Assembly: GCF_004361855.1 (NCBI RefSeq)
Contig: NZ_SNWQ01000017.1
Location: 1-64,000, forward strand
DNA length: 64,000 bases
DNA from: Kribbella caucasensis
Lineage (GTDB): Bacteria; Actinomycetota; Actinomycetes; Propionibacteriales; Kribbellaceae
Direction: 5' to 3'
Within the stretch, counting starts at the first letter, position 1. Every line of letters starts with the position of its first letter. Made by a program: the position numbers and the translations under genes. The notes under the pieces are model-generated. The model saw only the letters and a program-made list of their open reading frames with translations, was not told where the DNA came from and ran no database searches. Below, in pieces: positions 29,260 to 37,634 of the stretch.

Positions 29260-30222
29260 ATGACCACGCAATCGTTGACGACCACTCGGCAACTGGCCCG
29301 GCGGCAGGCACGGGTCGAGTCGGGCCGCCCGGTCTGGGAGGAGGAGCCGACCAGACTCGAGCGACTGAGCAAACCTGTCGTCCTGGCCCTGGTCGCCCTC
29401 GCCGTGACATTCCCGTTGTACGTCGTTGTGGTGACGAGCCTGTCCAGCACGGAGGCGGTGACGCGCGCCGGCGGACTGGTGGTCGTCCCCCGGGAGCTGA
29501 CGGTGGCCGCCTACGCGCAACTGTTGTCTGGTGGAGTGGTCACCCGTGCGTTGTTGATCAGTATCGTGATCACTTTCATCGGTACGGCGTTCAGCCTGGG
29601 GATCACGGTGTTGGCGGCGTACGGGCTGTCGCGGCCGGGGTCGTTGTTTCACCGGCCGCTGTTGTTCGTCGTCCTGCTGACGTTTCTGTTCGGGCCGGGC
29701 ATCATCCCGAGCTACCTGGTGGTGAACGCGCTCGGGCTGATCGACAGCTACGCGTCGCTGATCCTGCCGACCGCGGTGTCGGCGTTCAACCTGATCGTGA
29801 TGCGGTCGTTCTTCATGGGCATCCCGAGTGAGCTGATCGACAGCGCCCGCATCGACGGTGCCGGGGAGTTCGCGATCTTGCGCCGGATCGTGATGCCGCT
29901 GTCCAAGGCGGTGGTGGCCGTGGTCGGGCTGTTCTACGCGGTCGGGTACTGGAACGCGTTCTTCAATGCGCTCTTGTACATCAACGACAACAACAAGTGG
30001 CCGTTGCAGATGGTGCTGCGGACGTACATCGTGCAGGCGCAGGTGCTGCCGACCGGAGCCGGCGGGATCGCGTCCGGGACCGGGCTGGGGATGGCGCCCG
30101 CGCCGAGCCTGGCGATCAAGATGGCGATCGTGGTGATCGCGATCGTGCCGGTGCTGCTGGTCTACCCGTTCATCCAGCGGCACTTCACCAAGGGCGTCAT
30201 CATCGGCGCGGTCAAAGGCTGA
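29260..30222 (+). CDS. ABC sugar permease (LplC-like)
   Basis: A 320-residue MalG-like permease with six membrane spans, partner of the permease at 27500. The binding-protein-dependent loop reads DSARIDGAG. The ATG at 29260 immediately follows the inserted element, which has replaced the native upstream junction and any ribosome site. Expression may now depend on sequences in the element's end (GGCCTTCCCGCGACC) or be impaired. Confidence 0.87.
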   Translation: MTTQSLTTTRQLARRQARVESGRPVWEEEPTRLERLSKPVVLALVALAVTFPLYVVVVTSLSSTEAVTRAGGLVVVPRELTVAAYAQLLSGGVVTRALLISIVITFIGTAFSLGITVLAAYGLSRPGSLFHRPLLFVVLLTFLFGPGIIPSYLVVNALGLIDSYASLILPTAVSAFNLIVMRSFFMGIPSELIDSARIDGAGEFAILRRIVMPLSKAVVAVVGLFYAVGYWNAFFNALLYINDNNKWPLQMVLRTYIVQAQVLPTGAGGIASGTGLGMAPAPSLAIKMAIVVIAIVPVLLVYPFIQRHFTKGVIIGAVKG

Positions 30223-30245
30223 CCGGCCCGAACCAGAGGAGCGAA

Positions 30246-32435
30246 ATGTCCTTTCCGCGACGGCAGTTCCTTGCTCTAGGCACCGGTACGGCGCTGGCGG
30301 TGGCCGCCGGCGGCGTTCCGGTTGCGGCCGGTGCATCGCCGGCGAACCGGTATCGGTGGCGCAATGTCGAGATCGTCGGCGGCGGGTTCGTCACCGGGAT
30401 CATCCACCACCCGAGGCAGCGCGGCCTGGTCTACGCGCGGACCGACATCGGCGGCGCGGTCCGGCTCGACAACCGGACGAACCGCTGGGTTCAGCTGCTC
30501 GCCTGGATCGGCTGGGACGAGTGGAACTGGACCGGAGTGGAGAGCCTCGCCCTCGATCCGGAGGATCCCGCCCGGCTGTTCCTTGCCGTCGGCACCTACA
30601 CCAACGAGTGGTCGCCGATCAACGGTGCGATCCTGCGCTCAGCAGATCAGGGCAGGACCTTCGAGCGGGCCGATCTGCCGTTCAAACTGGGCGGCAACGA
30701 GCCGGGTCGATCGATGGGTGAGCGGCTGGTGGTCGATCCGCGCGACGGCCGAGTGCTCCTGTTCGGCACCCGGAACCAGGGACTGTGGCGCAGCGCCGAT
30801 CGAGGTGAGACCTGGAGTCGACTCGACAGCTTCCCGTCGACCGGAACGCCGGGAATCGGGATCGCCTTCGTCTTCTTCGATCCACGCGGCGCCCGTCGCG
30901 GCCGCCCGACGCCGGTGATCTACGCCGGCGTGACGGATCCGGCCGTCCCGCTCTATCGCAGTACCGACGCCGGACTGTCGTGGGCGCCGGTCGACGGCCA
31001 GCCCGTCGGACTGCTCCCGCACCACGGCGAACTGGGGGCCGATGGCAACATCTACCTGACCTACGGCGACCTGCCCGGTCCGTACGAGATGTACGACGGT
31101 GCCGTGCACAAGCTGGACCCCTCGACCGGTGGGTGGACCGACATCACCCCGTTGCGGCCGAACGAAGGCGGTGAGGCGGGGTTCGGGTATGGCGGACTCG
31201 CGACGGATCCACGGCGGCCGGGCACCGTGATGGTGTCGACGATGAGCAGGTGGGGCCCGGTCGACGACGTGTTCCGCACGATCGACGGCGGCCGGACCTG
31301 GCACTCGATCGCCGAACGGATCGTGCTCGACACCTCGGGCGCGCCGTACCTGAACTTCCACGGGACGCCCAAGCTGGGCTGGATGATCGGGGACATCTCG
31401 ATCGACCCGTTCGACTCGGACAAGGTCCTCTATGTCACCGGCGCCACGATCTTCGGCACCGACGACGCGACCGAGGCGGAGGCGGGCCGCAGCACCCACT
31501 GGTCGGTCCGGGCGCAGGGGCTGGAGGAGACCGCGGTACTCGATCTGATCAGTCCACCGTGGGGACCGCCGCTGATCAGTGCTCTCGGGGACATCGGGGT
31601 CTATCGGCACGCCCGGCTGGACGTCGTACCGCCGGACGGTCAGGCGGCCAACCCCGTCAGCGGAACGTCCACCAGCCTGGACTACGCGGCCAAGGCGGAG
31701 GGTTTCGTGGTCCGGGTCGCGTACGGCGATCCCTTGCAGCGTGGGGCCTATTCGACGGATGCCGGGGTGAGCTGGCAGCCGTTTGCGGGCGAGCCGGCCG
31801 GGCTCACGCGACCTGGCCGGATCGTCGTCAGTGCCGACGCGAGGACCCTGGTCTGGATCCCGGGAGACGTCGTCCCGCACTACTCGAGGGATCGCGGTAC
31901 GACCTGGACGGCGATCACCGGTCTGCTGCCGACCGCGGTGGTTGTCGGCGATCGAGTGGAGGCTGGTGTCTTCTATGCATTCGACCCGGCCACCGGTACG
32001 GCGTACGTGAGTGAGAACGGGGCCGGCAGCTTCTCGCCGACGGCAGACTCGCTGCCGGTCGGATCCGGGAAGTTGGAGACCGTGCTCGATCGAGCCGGGC
32101 ATTGCTGGCTGGCGGCGGGCGCGGGTGGGATGTATCGATCGGTGGATCGCGGCCTGACCTATTCGCCGGTGACCAGCATCGAGGAGGCGTACACGGTCGG
32201 CTTCGGCAAGGCATGTCCTGGCCGGACCGAGATGGCCGTCTACACCTCGGGCAAGGTCGGCGGCGTGCGCGGGATCTTCCGGTCGGACGACAGCGGGCGG
32301 AGTTGGCTGCGGGTGAACGACGACCGGCATCAGTACGCGTCGACGGGGGAGGCGATCGCAGCCGATCCCCGGGTCTACGGGCGCGTCTTCATCTCCACCA
32401 ACGGGTTCGGGATCCCTTATGGAGAACCGATATGA
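30246..32435 (+). CDS. GH74 xyloglucanase, secreted
   Basis: A 729-residue family 74 glycoside hydrolase, two seven-bladed propellers that cut xyloglucan main chains. The signal is twin-arginine (PRRQFLALG) and should be cleaved near residue 30. The catalytic Asp candidates are in YARTDIGG (D67) and GDISIDPF near residue 383. BNR-type Asp-box repeats such as SADQGRTF, SADRGETW, STDAGLSW and SVDRGLTY are spread through it. No carbohydrate-binding module or dockerin is present. It is the last gene of the importer operon. Its last 19 bp overlap the end of the convergent lacI gene. Confidence 0.9.
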   Translation: MSFPRRQFLALGTGTALAVAAGGVPVAAGASPANRYRWRNVEIVGGGFVTGIIHHPRQRGLVYARTDIGGAVRLDNRTNRWVQLLAWIGWDEWNWTGVESLALDPEDPARLFLAVGTYTNEWSPINGAILRSADQGRTFERADLPFKLGGNEPGRSMGERLVVDPRDGRVLLFGTRNQGLWRSADRGETWSRLDSFPSTGTPGIGIAFVFFDPRGARRGRPTPVIYAGVTDPAVPLYRSTDAGLSWAPVDGQPVGLLPHHGELGADGNIYLTYGDLPGPYEMYDGAVHKLDPSTGGWTDITPLRPNEGGEAGFGYGGLATDPRRPGTVMVSTMSRWGPVDDVFRTIDGGRTWHSIAERIVLDTSGAPYLNFHGTPKLGWMIGDISIDPFDSDKVLYVTGATIFGTDDATEAEAGRSTHWSVRAQGLEETAVLDLISPPWGPPLISALGDIGVYRHARLDVVPPDGQAANPVSGTSTSLDYAAKAEGFVVRVAYGDPLQRGAYSTDAGVSWQPFAGEPAGLTRPGRIVVSADARTLVWIPGDVVPHYSRDRGTTWTAITGLLPTAVVVGDRVEAGVFYAFDPATGTAYVSENGAGSFSPTADSLPVGSGKLETVLDRAGHCWLAAGAGGMYRSVDRGLTYSPVTSIEEAYTVGFGKACPGRTEMAVYTSGKVGGVRGIFRSDDSGRSWLRVNDDRHQYASTGEAIAADPRVYGRVFISTNGFGIPYGEPI

Positions 32436-33439
32436 CCGGTTGGCTGGGAGGAGCTGGCTCGCGCGGTCAACCCCGGCGGGAGCAGCGTCAGCGCCGGGAC
32501 GGAGCCGCCTTCCAGCTTGGTGATCAGGGATTCGACCGCTTGCAGGCCGATCTGCTCGGCCGGGATGGTGACCGAGGACAGCCGCGGGACCTGGCTCTCG
32601 GCGACGTCGTCGGCGCAGATCGCCACCAGCGACATGTCCTCAGGCACCCGGCGGCCGAGGCGACGCAAGACGTCGAGCAGTGGGCCGATGATCGGCTCGT
32701 TCTGCACCACCAGGCCGGTGATGCCGGGGTGATCGCGGAGCAGTTGCTCGACCGTGTGCAGGACGGCGTCGAAGGTGTGCTCGCACGGCGTTTCGACACC
32801 GAGCACACCTCGTCGTCCGGCCGCGTCGACGAAGCCGGTGAGGGTGCGCTGGGCGAATCCGGTCTGCCGCTCGTAGACCGCGGACGGCGTACCGAGCAAG
32901 GCGATCGAGTGGTGGCCGAGGTCGGCGAGATGGTCGACGCACTGCGCGCCGGCCGCGACGAAGTCCAGGTCGATACAGGTCAGCCCGTCGGCGTCGGCCG
33001 GGTAGCCGATCAGCACGGACGGCATCGGCAGCTCACGCAGTACGGGGACTCGCTCGTCGTGCAGCTCGACGTCCATCACCACCAGTGCGTCCACCAGCGA
33101 GCTTTGCGCCACCCGCTCGAGGCCCTCGGGACCTTCGTCGGCGGTCAGCAGCAGTACGTCGTGGTCGAACCGGCGGGCCGTGGTGACGACCGAGGTCGCG
33201 AACTGCATCATCACCGGGACGTGCATGCCGGTCCGCAACGGGACGACGAGCGCGAGCACGTTCGCCCGCTGACTGGCGAGCGCACGGGCACTCGCGTTCG
33301 GCCGGTAGCCCAGGGCCTGGACGCTGCGCTGGACCCGCGCGCGGGTGTCGGACGAGATCGAGCGCTTGCCGCTCAGCACGTAGGAGACGGTGCTGGCCGC
33401 GACCCCCGCATGACGAGCCACCTCGGCGATCGTGACCAT
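32417..33439 (-). CDS. LacI-family transcriptional repressor
   Basis: A 340-residue repressor starting MVTIAEVARHAGVAASTVSY, the LacI helix-turn-helix, with the hinge helix NASARALASQRANVLAL and a periplasmic-binding-like sensor domain. The ATG at 33439 is chosen because AAGGTAGG precedes it and the family normally starts M-V-T-I; GTG at 33454 is the longer alternative. A perfect operator, TCGAAGCGCTTCGA, lies 33 bp upstream, and two more lie before the GH3 gene. It should control its own gene and the GH3 gene in response to a beta-glucan or xyloglucan sugar. Confidence 0.9.
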   Translation of the reverse strand: MVTIAEVARHAGVAASTVSYVLSGKRSISSDTRARVQRSVQALGYRPNASARALASQRANVLALVVPLRTGMHVPVMMQFATSVVTTARRFDHDVLLLTADEGPEGLERVAQSSLVDALVVMDVELHDERVPVLRELPMPSVLIGYPADADGLTCIDLDFVAAGAQCVDHLADLGHHSIALLGTPSAVYERQTGFAQRTLTGFVDAAGRRGVLGVETPCEHTFDAVLHTVEQLLRDHPGITGLVVQNEPIIGPLLDVLRRLGRRVPEDMSLVAICADDVAESQVPRLSSVTIPAEQIGLQAVESLITKLEGGSVPALTLLPPGLTARASSSQPTGHIGSP

Positions 33440-33472
33440 CTGGCCTACCTTCACTTAGTCGCACTGCCATTG

Positions 33473-33486
33473 TCGAAGCGCTTCGA
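33473..33486. promoter_or_regulatory. LacI-type operator upstream of lacI
   Basis: TCGAAGCGCTTCGA, identical to the two sites before the GH3 gene 9 kb away. Its place just upstream of the lacI start indicates autoregulation. Confidence 0.88.
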
Positions 33487-33708
33487 TCGGACCTCCAGAT
33501 TCGATTGGCAGCCGTCGGCTGTCAAGTCTCAGATCCGCCCCGATGAGACCATCCGAACACCGGCGGCGTGAAGGCGTACCCGCACTCGGCCCGTGCCGTC
33601 GGCAAGAAGATCAGCGCCCTCGGCACCTTGACCAGCAGCTTCAACGTCAACCGGCCCGGCAGCGGCGCCTACGCGACGGCGTACGACATCTGGGCCGACG
33701 GTCACGCC

Positions 33709-33739
33709 TACTGCTGCTGCTACTACTAACTACTACTAC
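33709..33739 (+). repeat. TAC/TGC trinucleotide tract in the GH12 relic
   Basis: The run is TACTGCTGCTGCTACTAC, then TAACTACTACTAC. It lies between GCC (Ala) and GAG (the likely nucleophile codon). It adds a number of bases not divisible by three and a TAA stop. It looks like slippage expansion of one TAC codon. Confidence 0.75.
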
Positions 33740-33754
33740 GAGGTCATGCTGTGG

Positions 33755-35092
33755 TTGACGTCCTCCCCGCCCTGAAGGACGGGGGATTCCAACCACTACC
33801 CGGAGGCAGCGAGTTGAGGTTCACGCTTCGGCGAGACCCGTGCCGGCGTCTCTCGGCGTGCGCTGACGGCCCGTCCGGCCGCGATGTTCACTGCCGCGTT
33901 CACATCCGCATTCGCCCGGTGCCCGCAGGCCGCGCACCGGAACACCGCTTGGCTCTCGCGGTTGTCCGGTGCGCAGTGCCCACAGACGCTGCAGGTCTGC
34001 GACGTGTACGCAGGATTCACCTTCTCCACCCGGCCCGCGGCCTTGTGCTCCAGCCGGGCCACCAGGTCGCCCCACCCGTTGGCCAGGATCCCCCGGTTCA
34101 GCCCGGCCTTGGCGCGGCGACGGTTCGGCAGGTACCGACCTGGTCGTTCCGGATCGGGCTTGGGCTTGGGGCGCCGGGTCATCGGTCCGATCCGCAGGTT
34201 CTCGACGCGGATGACATCGAACCGTCGGGCGAGGTCGGTGCTGGTCTGCTCCACCCAGTCCTTGCGCCGGTCACCGGCCCGGGCGTACAGCTTCGCGATC
34301 GCGGCCTTCACCCGCCCACGGCGCTTGGAGCCGCGACGGCAGCGGGCGCGGCGGCGCTGCAGCTGCTTGAGCCGTGCCTGTTCGCGCTCCGTCAGCCCGG
34401 GGCAGGTCAGCAGTTCGCCGGTGGACAGGGCCGCCGAGACGGTGACGCCGCGGTCCACCCCGACCACCTCACCGGTACCGGGTGCGGGGATCGGCGGCGG
34501 GATCGCGGCGAACGCGAGGTGCCAACGGCCCATCCGGTCGCGGGTGATCCGGTACGACTTCGCGTCCGGAACCGCACGGGACAGCCGGAACCGGACCCAG
34601 CCGACCTTCGGCACCTTGACCGCGGCCCACTTCCGGTTCAGCTTGACGACCCGGGACGCCTGGGAGCCGACGATGCGGAACCCCTCGTGCACTCCGGCTC
34701 TGCGCCAGGTTGGCCGCCGGTGGGTCCCGGCGTAGAAGTTCCTGACCGCCTGGTCGAAGTCCCGCAACGCCTGTTGCTGCACGGTCTGCGACCCGGCCCG
34801 CAGCCAGCCGGACGCGGCCCGGGCCTCGGTCAACTGGCGGGCCTGCTCGACGTACCCGGGCGTCGGGCGTTTGTCGGGGGTCCACATCGACCATTGCTCC
34901 AGCGCCATGTTCCACAGGTACCGGGCGTGCCTGCACTGTTCCAGCAACGCGGCCTGCTGCGTGGGAGTCGGGTACAGCCGGTATCGGGACATGCCACCGA
35001 TCCAATCAGCAGGGACCGACAGTTCCCAGTTTCCGAAGGGAGGGGGTCGCGGTTCCTCCCCGCCTTGAAGGACGGGCTTTCCCCGCGACCAA
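33755..35092 (-). mobile_element. TnpB-type IS605-like element, complete, copy 2
   Basis: A 1,338-bp element defined by comparison with copy 1. The left end starts TTGACGTCCTCCCCGCCCTG and carries the hairpin CCCGCCCTGAAGGACGGGGG. The right end carries CCCCGCCTTGAAGGACGGG and finishes CGCGACCAA. Similar subterminal hairpins at both ends are typical of the IS200/IS605 superfamily. It encodes only TnpB (IS1341-like), no TnpA transposase. The DNA after tnpB probably encodes an omega RNA whose guide would be the flank CCACAGCATGACCTC. The insertion lies in a GH12 relic. Confidence 0.85.
33796..34992 (-). CDS. tnpB: TnpB RNA-guided nuclease (IS605-family accessory protein)
   Basis: A 398-residue TnpB protein starting MSRYRLYPTPTQQAALLEQC. 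The RuvC residues look intact: Asp in GVDRGVTVSAAL, Glu in VIRVENLRIGP and Asp in RANADVNAAVN. The zinc finger CSVCGHCAPDN...FRCAACGH is present. TnpB proteins cut DNA guided by an RNA from the element's end and help to retain the element at its site. Copy 1 is a deletion derivative of the same family. Activity is inferred from intact motifs. Confidence 0.9.
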   Translation of the reverse strand: MSRYRLYPTPTQQAALLEQCRHARYLWNMALEQWSMWTPDKRPTPGYVEQARQLTEARAASGWLRAGSQTVQQQALRDFDQAVRNFYAGTHRRPTWRRAGVHEGFRIVGSQASRVVKLNRKWAAVKVPKVGWVRFRLSRAVPDAKSYRITRDRMGRWHLAFAAIPPPIPAPGTGEVVGVDRGVTVSAALSTGELLTCPGLTEREQARLKQLQRRRARCRRGSKRRGRVKAAIAKLYARAGDRRKDWVEQTSTDLARRFDVIRVENLRIGPMTRRPKPKPDPERPGRYLPNRRRAKAGLNRGILANGWGDLVARLEHKAAGRVEKVNPAYTSQTCSVCGHCAPDNRESQAVFRCAACGHRANADVNAAVNIAAGRAVSARRETPARVSPKREPQLAASG

Positions 35093-35206
35093 TCCGATGA
35101 ACTGGATCCGCGGCCGGGGCTGGATCGGTGACGCCACCATGAACGAGGTGCAGTTCGGCTTCGAGATCACCTCGTCCAGCGGCGGCATGAACTTCACCAG
35201 CAACAG

Positions 35207-36034
35207 TTACTCGGTCACGTCGTCCTGATCCCACCCGGGTCCGGCCCGGACGACGGCTCTGACCTCGTCGACGGTCAGGTCGTTCGGGCCGAACGCGACC
35301 AACCGCCAGGTCGCCCCGGCTTCGGCGTACGGGGCCGGATCGGCATCGGGTGGGAGCCCGACCGCGATGTCGTAAGTCGTGGTCGCGGGCGCGCGGAGTG
35401 ATCCGATCGTGGCCGCGACCTCGGCGACCTGGTCCGGGTGTTCGAGGTTGACGGGGAAGAACCCGTCGTACTGCGCGGCGCGGCGCATCGGCCTGGTCTT
35501 GCCCGTGTACCCGGCGACCCAGATCGGCACCCCGGGTCGCTGGGCCGGGCGAGGCTCGAAGGAGATCCCGTCGACCGTGAAGTGCTTGCCCTGATGGTCG
35601 ACGGGATCGCCGGTCCACGCCGCCTTGAGGATCTCCAGCGACTCGTCTAGCAACTCGGCCCGGACCCGATCGTCGGTCTCGTCACCCAGCGCCGAGTACT
35701 CGCGCCCGAACCGGTCGCTCCCGAGCCCGACCCCCAACGTCAGCCGTCCGCCGCTCAGCTGATCCAGCGTCGCCGTCTCCCGTGCGAGCTTCGCCGGCCG
35801 GCGCCGGGCCACCGGCGTCACCATCGGCCCGACCCGCAATCGTTCGGTCCGCGCCACGATCGCCGCCATCACGATCCACGGATCAGCCACGGCCCGAACG
35901 GGCGCCCGCCAGTTCACGTGATCCCAAACGAAGAACCCGTCCCACCCGGCCTCCTCAGCCTCCACCGCCAGCCGCACCACGGCCGCAGGCTCCGCCAACG
36001 CATCGAACAACGGCACCCAGATCGCGGACCGCAT
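35207..36034 (-). CDS. LLM-class flavin-dependent oxidoreductase
   Basis: A 275-residue luciferase-like monooxygenase family protein (F420- or FMN-dependent barrel) with segments AEEAGWDGFFVWDHVNW, ETATLDQLSGGRLTLGVGLG and GVPIWVAGYTGKTRPMRRAA. The reaction is unknown. Its ATG overlaps the stop of the permease gene upstream by one base (TGATG), so they form an operon. Its last codons (DDVTE) are read antisense through the end of the GH12 relic, so the present C-terminus may be altered by the rearrangement there. Confidence 0.85.
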   Translation of the reverse strand: MRSAIWVPLFDALAEPAAVVRLAVEAEEAGWDGFFVWDHVNWRAPVRAVADPWIVMAAIVARTERLRVGPMVTPVARRRPAKLARETATLDQLSGGRLTLGVGLGSDRFGREYSALGDETDDRVRAELLDESLEILKAAWTGDPVDHQGKHFTVDGISFEPRPAQRPGVPIWVAGYTGKTRPMRRAAQYDGFFPVNLEHPDQVAEVAATIGSLRAPATTTYDIAVGLPPDADPAPYAEAGATWRLVAFGPNDLTVDEVRAVVRAGPGWDQDDVTE

Positions 36035-37473
36035 CAACCGAGCTCCGATTCGGCCTGCTGGATGGCGGCGAACTCTTCTTCCGGTGCGGAGGCGACCAGG
36101 TGGTGGCGGCTGTAGAACCAGAAGTAGGCGATCGCGATGAGCAGGATCCCCGCGGTGATCGCGGCGGCCTTCTCGTCGACGAAGAAGGTGGCGACGACGG
36201 CCGTGATCGCGAGGACCAGCGCGATGCCGGTCGTCACAACGCCGCCGGGGGTCCGGTACGGGCGGTCCAGGCCTGGTTCGCGGACGCGCAGGACGATGTG
36301 GGCGAGCATCATCAGCACGTACGAGACTGTCGCGCCGAAGACCGCGATGTTGATCAGCAACGCGCCGTCCTGGGTGATCGCGGCCAGCAGGAAGCCGATC
36401 GCGCCGGGGACCACCAGGGCGAGGTACGGCGTCTTGCGCTTGCCCGTCACGGACAGGAAGCGTGGGAGGTAGCCGGCCCGGGACAACGCGAACAGCTGCC
36501 GGGAGTACGCGTAGACGATGGAGAAGAAGCTCGCCACCAGGCCCGCGAGGCCGACGTAGTTGACGAAGTCCGCGACCCAGGTGTCCCCGCCGAACGCGGT
36601 ACGGAGTGCCAGTGGCAGTGGGTTGTCGGAGTCGGAGACGACCGACGAGCCCGCGCCGCCGGCGGTGAAGACGAGCATCAGGGCGGCGAAGACCAGCAGG
36701 ATCCCCATCGCGGTGATGATCCCGCGCGGCATGTCCTTGCGCGGATCGCGGGCCTCCTCGGCGGCCAGCGGGACGCCTTCGACGGCGAGGAAGAACCAGA
36801 TCCCGTAGACGAGCGCGGCCAGCACGCCGGCGTACCCGAACGGGATGAAGTCGCTCGCCCCGGCCGCGTTGTTCGGCACGATGTCGAACAGCTTGTCGGC
36901 GTCGAACTTCGGGATCATCGCGATCACGAACACCACCAGGCCGACGACCGCGAGCGCGGTGATCGCCATCGTCAGCCGGAGCGCCTCGCCGACGCCGTAC
37001 AGGTGGATGCCGACGAAGATCACGTAGCAGGCCAGGTACACCACCCAGCTGGAGGTCAGGCCGAACAGGCCGAGCGCCTCGACGTAACCGCCGATGAAGA
37101 CGGCGATCGCGCCCGGTGCGATCGCGTACTCGATCAGGATGGCGGTGCCGGTGGCGAACCCGCCGAGCGGTCCGAGCGCCCGCCGGGCGAACCCGTAGCC
37201 GGCCCCGGAGACCGGGATCGCGGAGGCCAGTTCGGCCAGCCCGAACACCATGCAGGTGTACATCGTGGCCATCAGCACGGTCGCGATCAGCAGGCCGCCC
37301 CAGCCGCCCTCGGCCAGCCCGAAGTTCCAGCCGGCGAAGTCGCCGGAGATGACGTAGGCGACGCCGAGACCGGCCAGCAGCACCCAACCGGCCGCACCGC
37401 GTTTCAGCTGGCGGTGCTCCAGGTACTCCTTGCCCACCTGCTGATAGTCGACGCGTGAACTCTTCCGGCTCAT
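36034..37473 (-). CDS. APC-family permease, probable ethanolamine permease
   Basis: A 479-residue amino acid/polyamine/organocation transporter with 12 membrane spans. The start region EYLEHRQLKRGAAGWVLLAG and VISGDFAGWNFGLAEGGWGG closely resemble ethanolamine permeases of the Eat type. It is divergent from a gamma-glutamyl ligase gene, and a pair of GntR-like half sites lies between them. Ethanolamine or another small amine is the likely substrate, from family and context. Confidence 0.8.
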   Translation of the reverse strand: MSRKSSRVDYQQVGKEYLEHRQLKRGAAGWVLLAGLGVAYVISGDFAGWNFGLAEGGWGGLLIATVLMATMYTCMVFGLAELASAIPVSGAGYGFARRALGPLGGFATGTAILIEYAIAPGAIAVFIGGYVEALGLFGLTSSWVVYLACYVIFVGIHLYGVGEALRLTMAITALAVVGLVVFVIAMIPKFDADKLFDIVPNNAAGASDFIPFGYAGVLAALVYGIWFFLAVEGVPLAAEEARDPRKDMPRGIITAMGILLVFAALMLVFTAGGAGSSVVSDSDNPLPLALRTAFGGDTWVADFVNYVGLAGLVASFFSIVYAYSRQLFALSRAGYLPRFLSVTGKRKTPYLALVVPGAIGFLLAAITQDGALLINIAVFGATVSYVLMMLAHIVLRVREPGLDRPYRTPGGVVTTGIALVLAITAVVATFFVDEKAAAITAGILLIAIAYFWFYSRHHLVASAPEEEFAAIQQAESELG

Positions 37474-37486
37474 GGCGGGACCTCCA

Positions 37487-37623
37487 ATGGTCTACCGGCA
37501 TACCACTAGCGGGGTTGGCATGAGGTTCCCCGTACGCCGGGGCGCTGTCAAGAGAAACCGCGGATCTCGCGTTGACAGCAGTACCCTGGATCGAATCCAA
37601 TGGACTGACCGTAGACCAATAGA
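37487..37623. promoter_or_regulatory. Divergent promoter region with two FadR/GntR-like sites
   Basis: Site 1 on the plus strand (37487-37507) begins ATGGTCTACCGGCATACCA. Site 2 on the minus strand (37598-37623) reads TGGTCTACGGTCAGTCCA. They share TGGTCTACSG in opposite orientation, each beside the start of one gene. A consensus -35 TTGACA is at 37572-37577; the matching -10 is weak. The FadR-type gene at 42072 is the likely regulator. Confidence 0.55.
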
Positions 37624-37634
37624 ACGGAGCGACC

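Larger units (their letters stand above)
33556..35228 (+). pseudogene. GH12 endoglucanase/xyloglucanase relic split by an IS
   Basis: Two pieces read as GH12. The left piece (33556-33754) has TGGVKAYPHS, TSSFNVNRPGSG, ATAYDIWADG and, in a shifted frame, YEVMLW, which should contain the nucleophile Glu. The right piece (35094-35228) has EVQFGFEITSSSGG, FTSNSYSVTSS and the stop TGA. The N-terminal third and about 70 residues between the pieces are missing. An in-frame TAA lies in a trinucleotide tract just before the Glu, and the TnpB element separates the pieces. The product would have been secreted and would fit the neighbouring GH74 enzyme. Confidence 0.75.
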
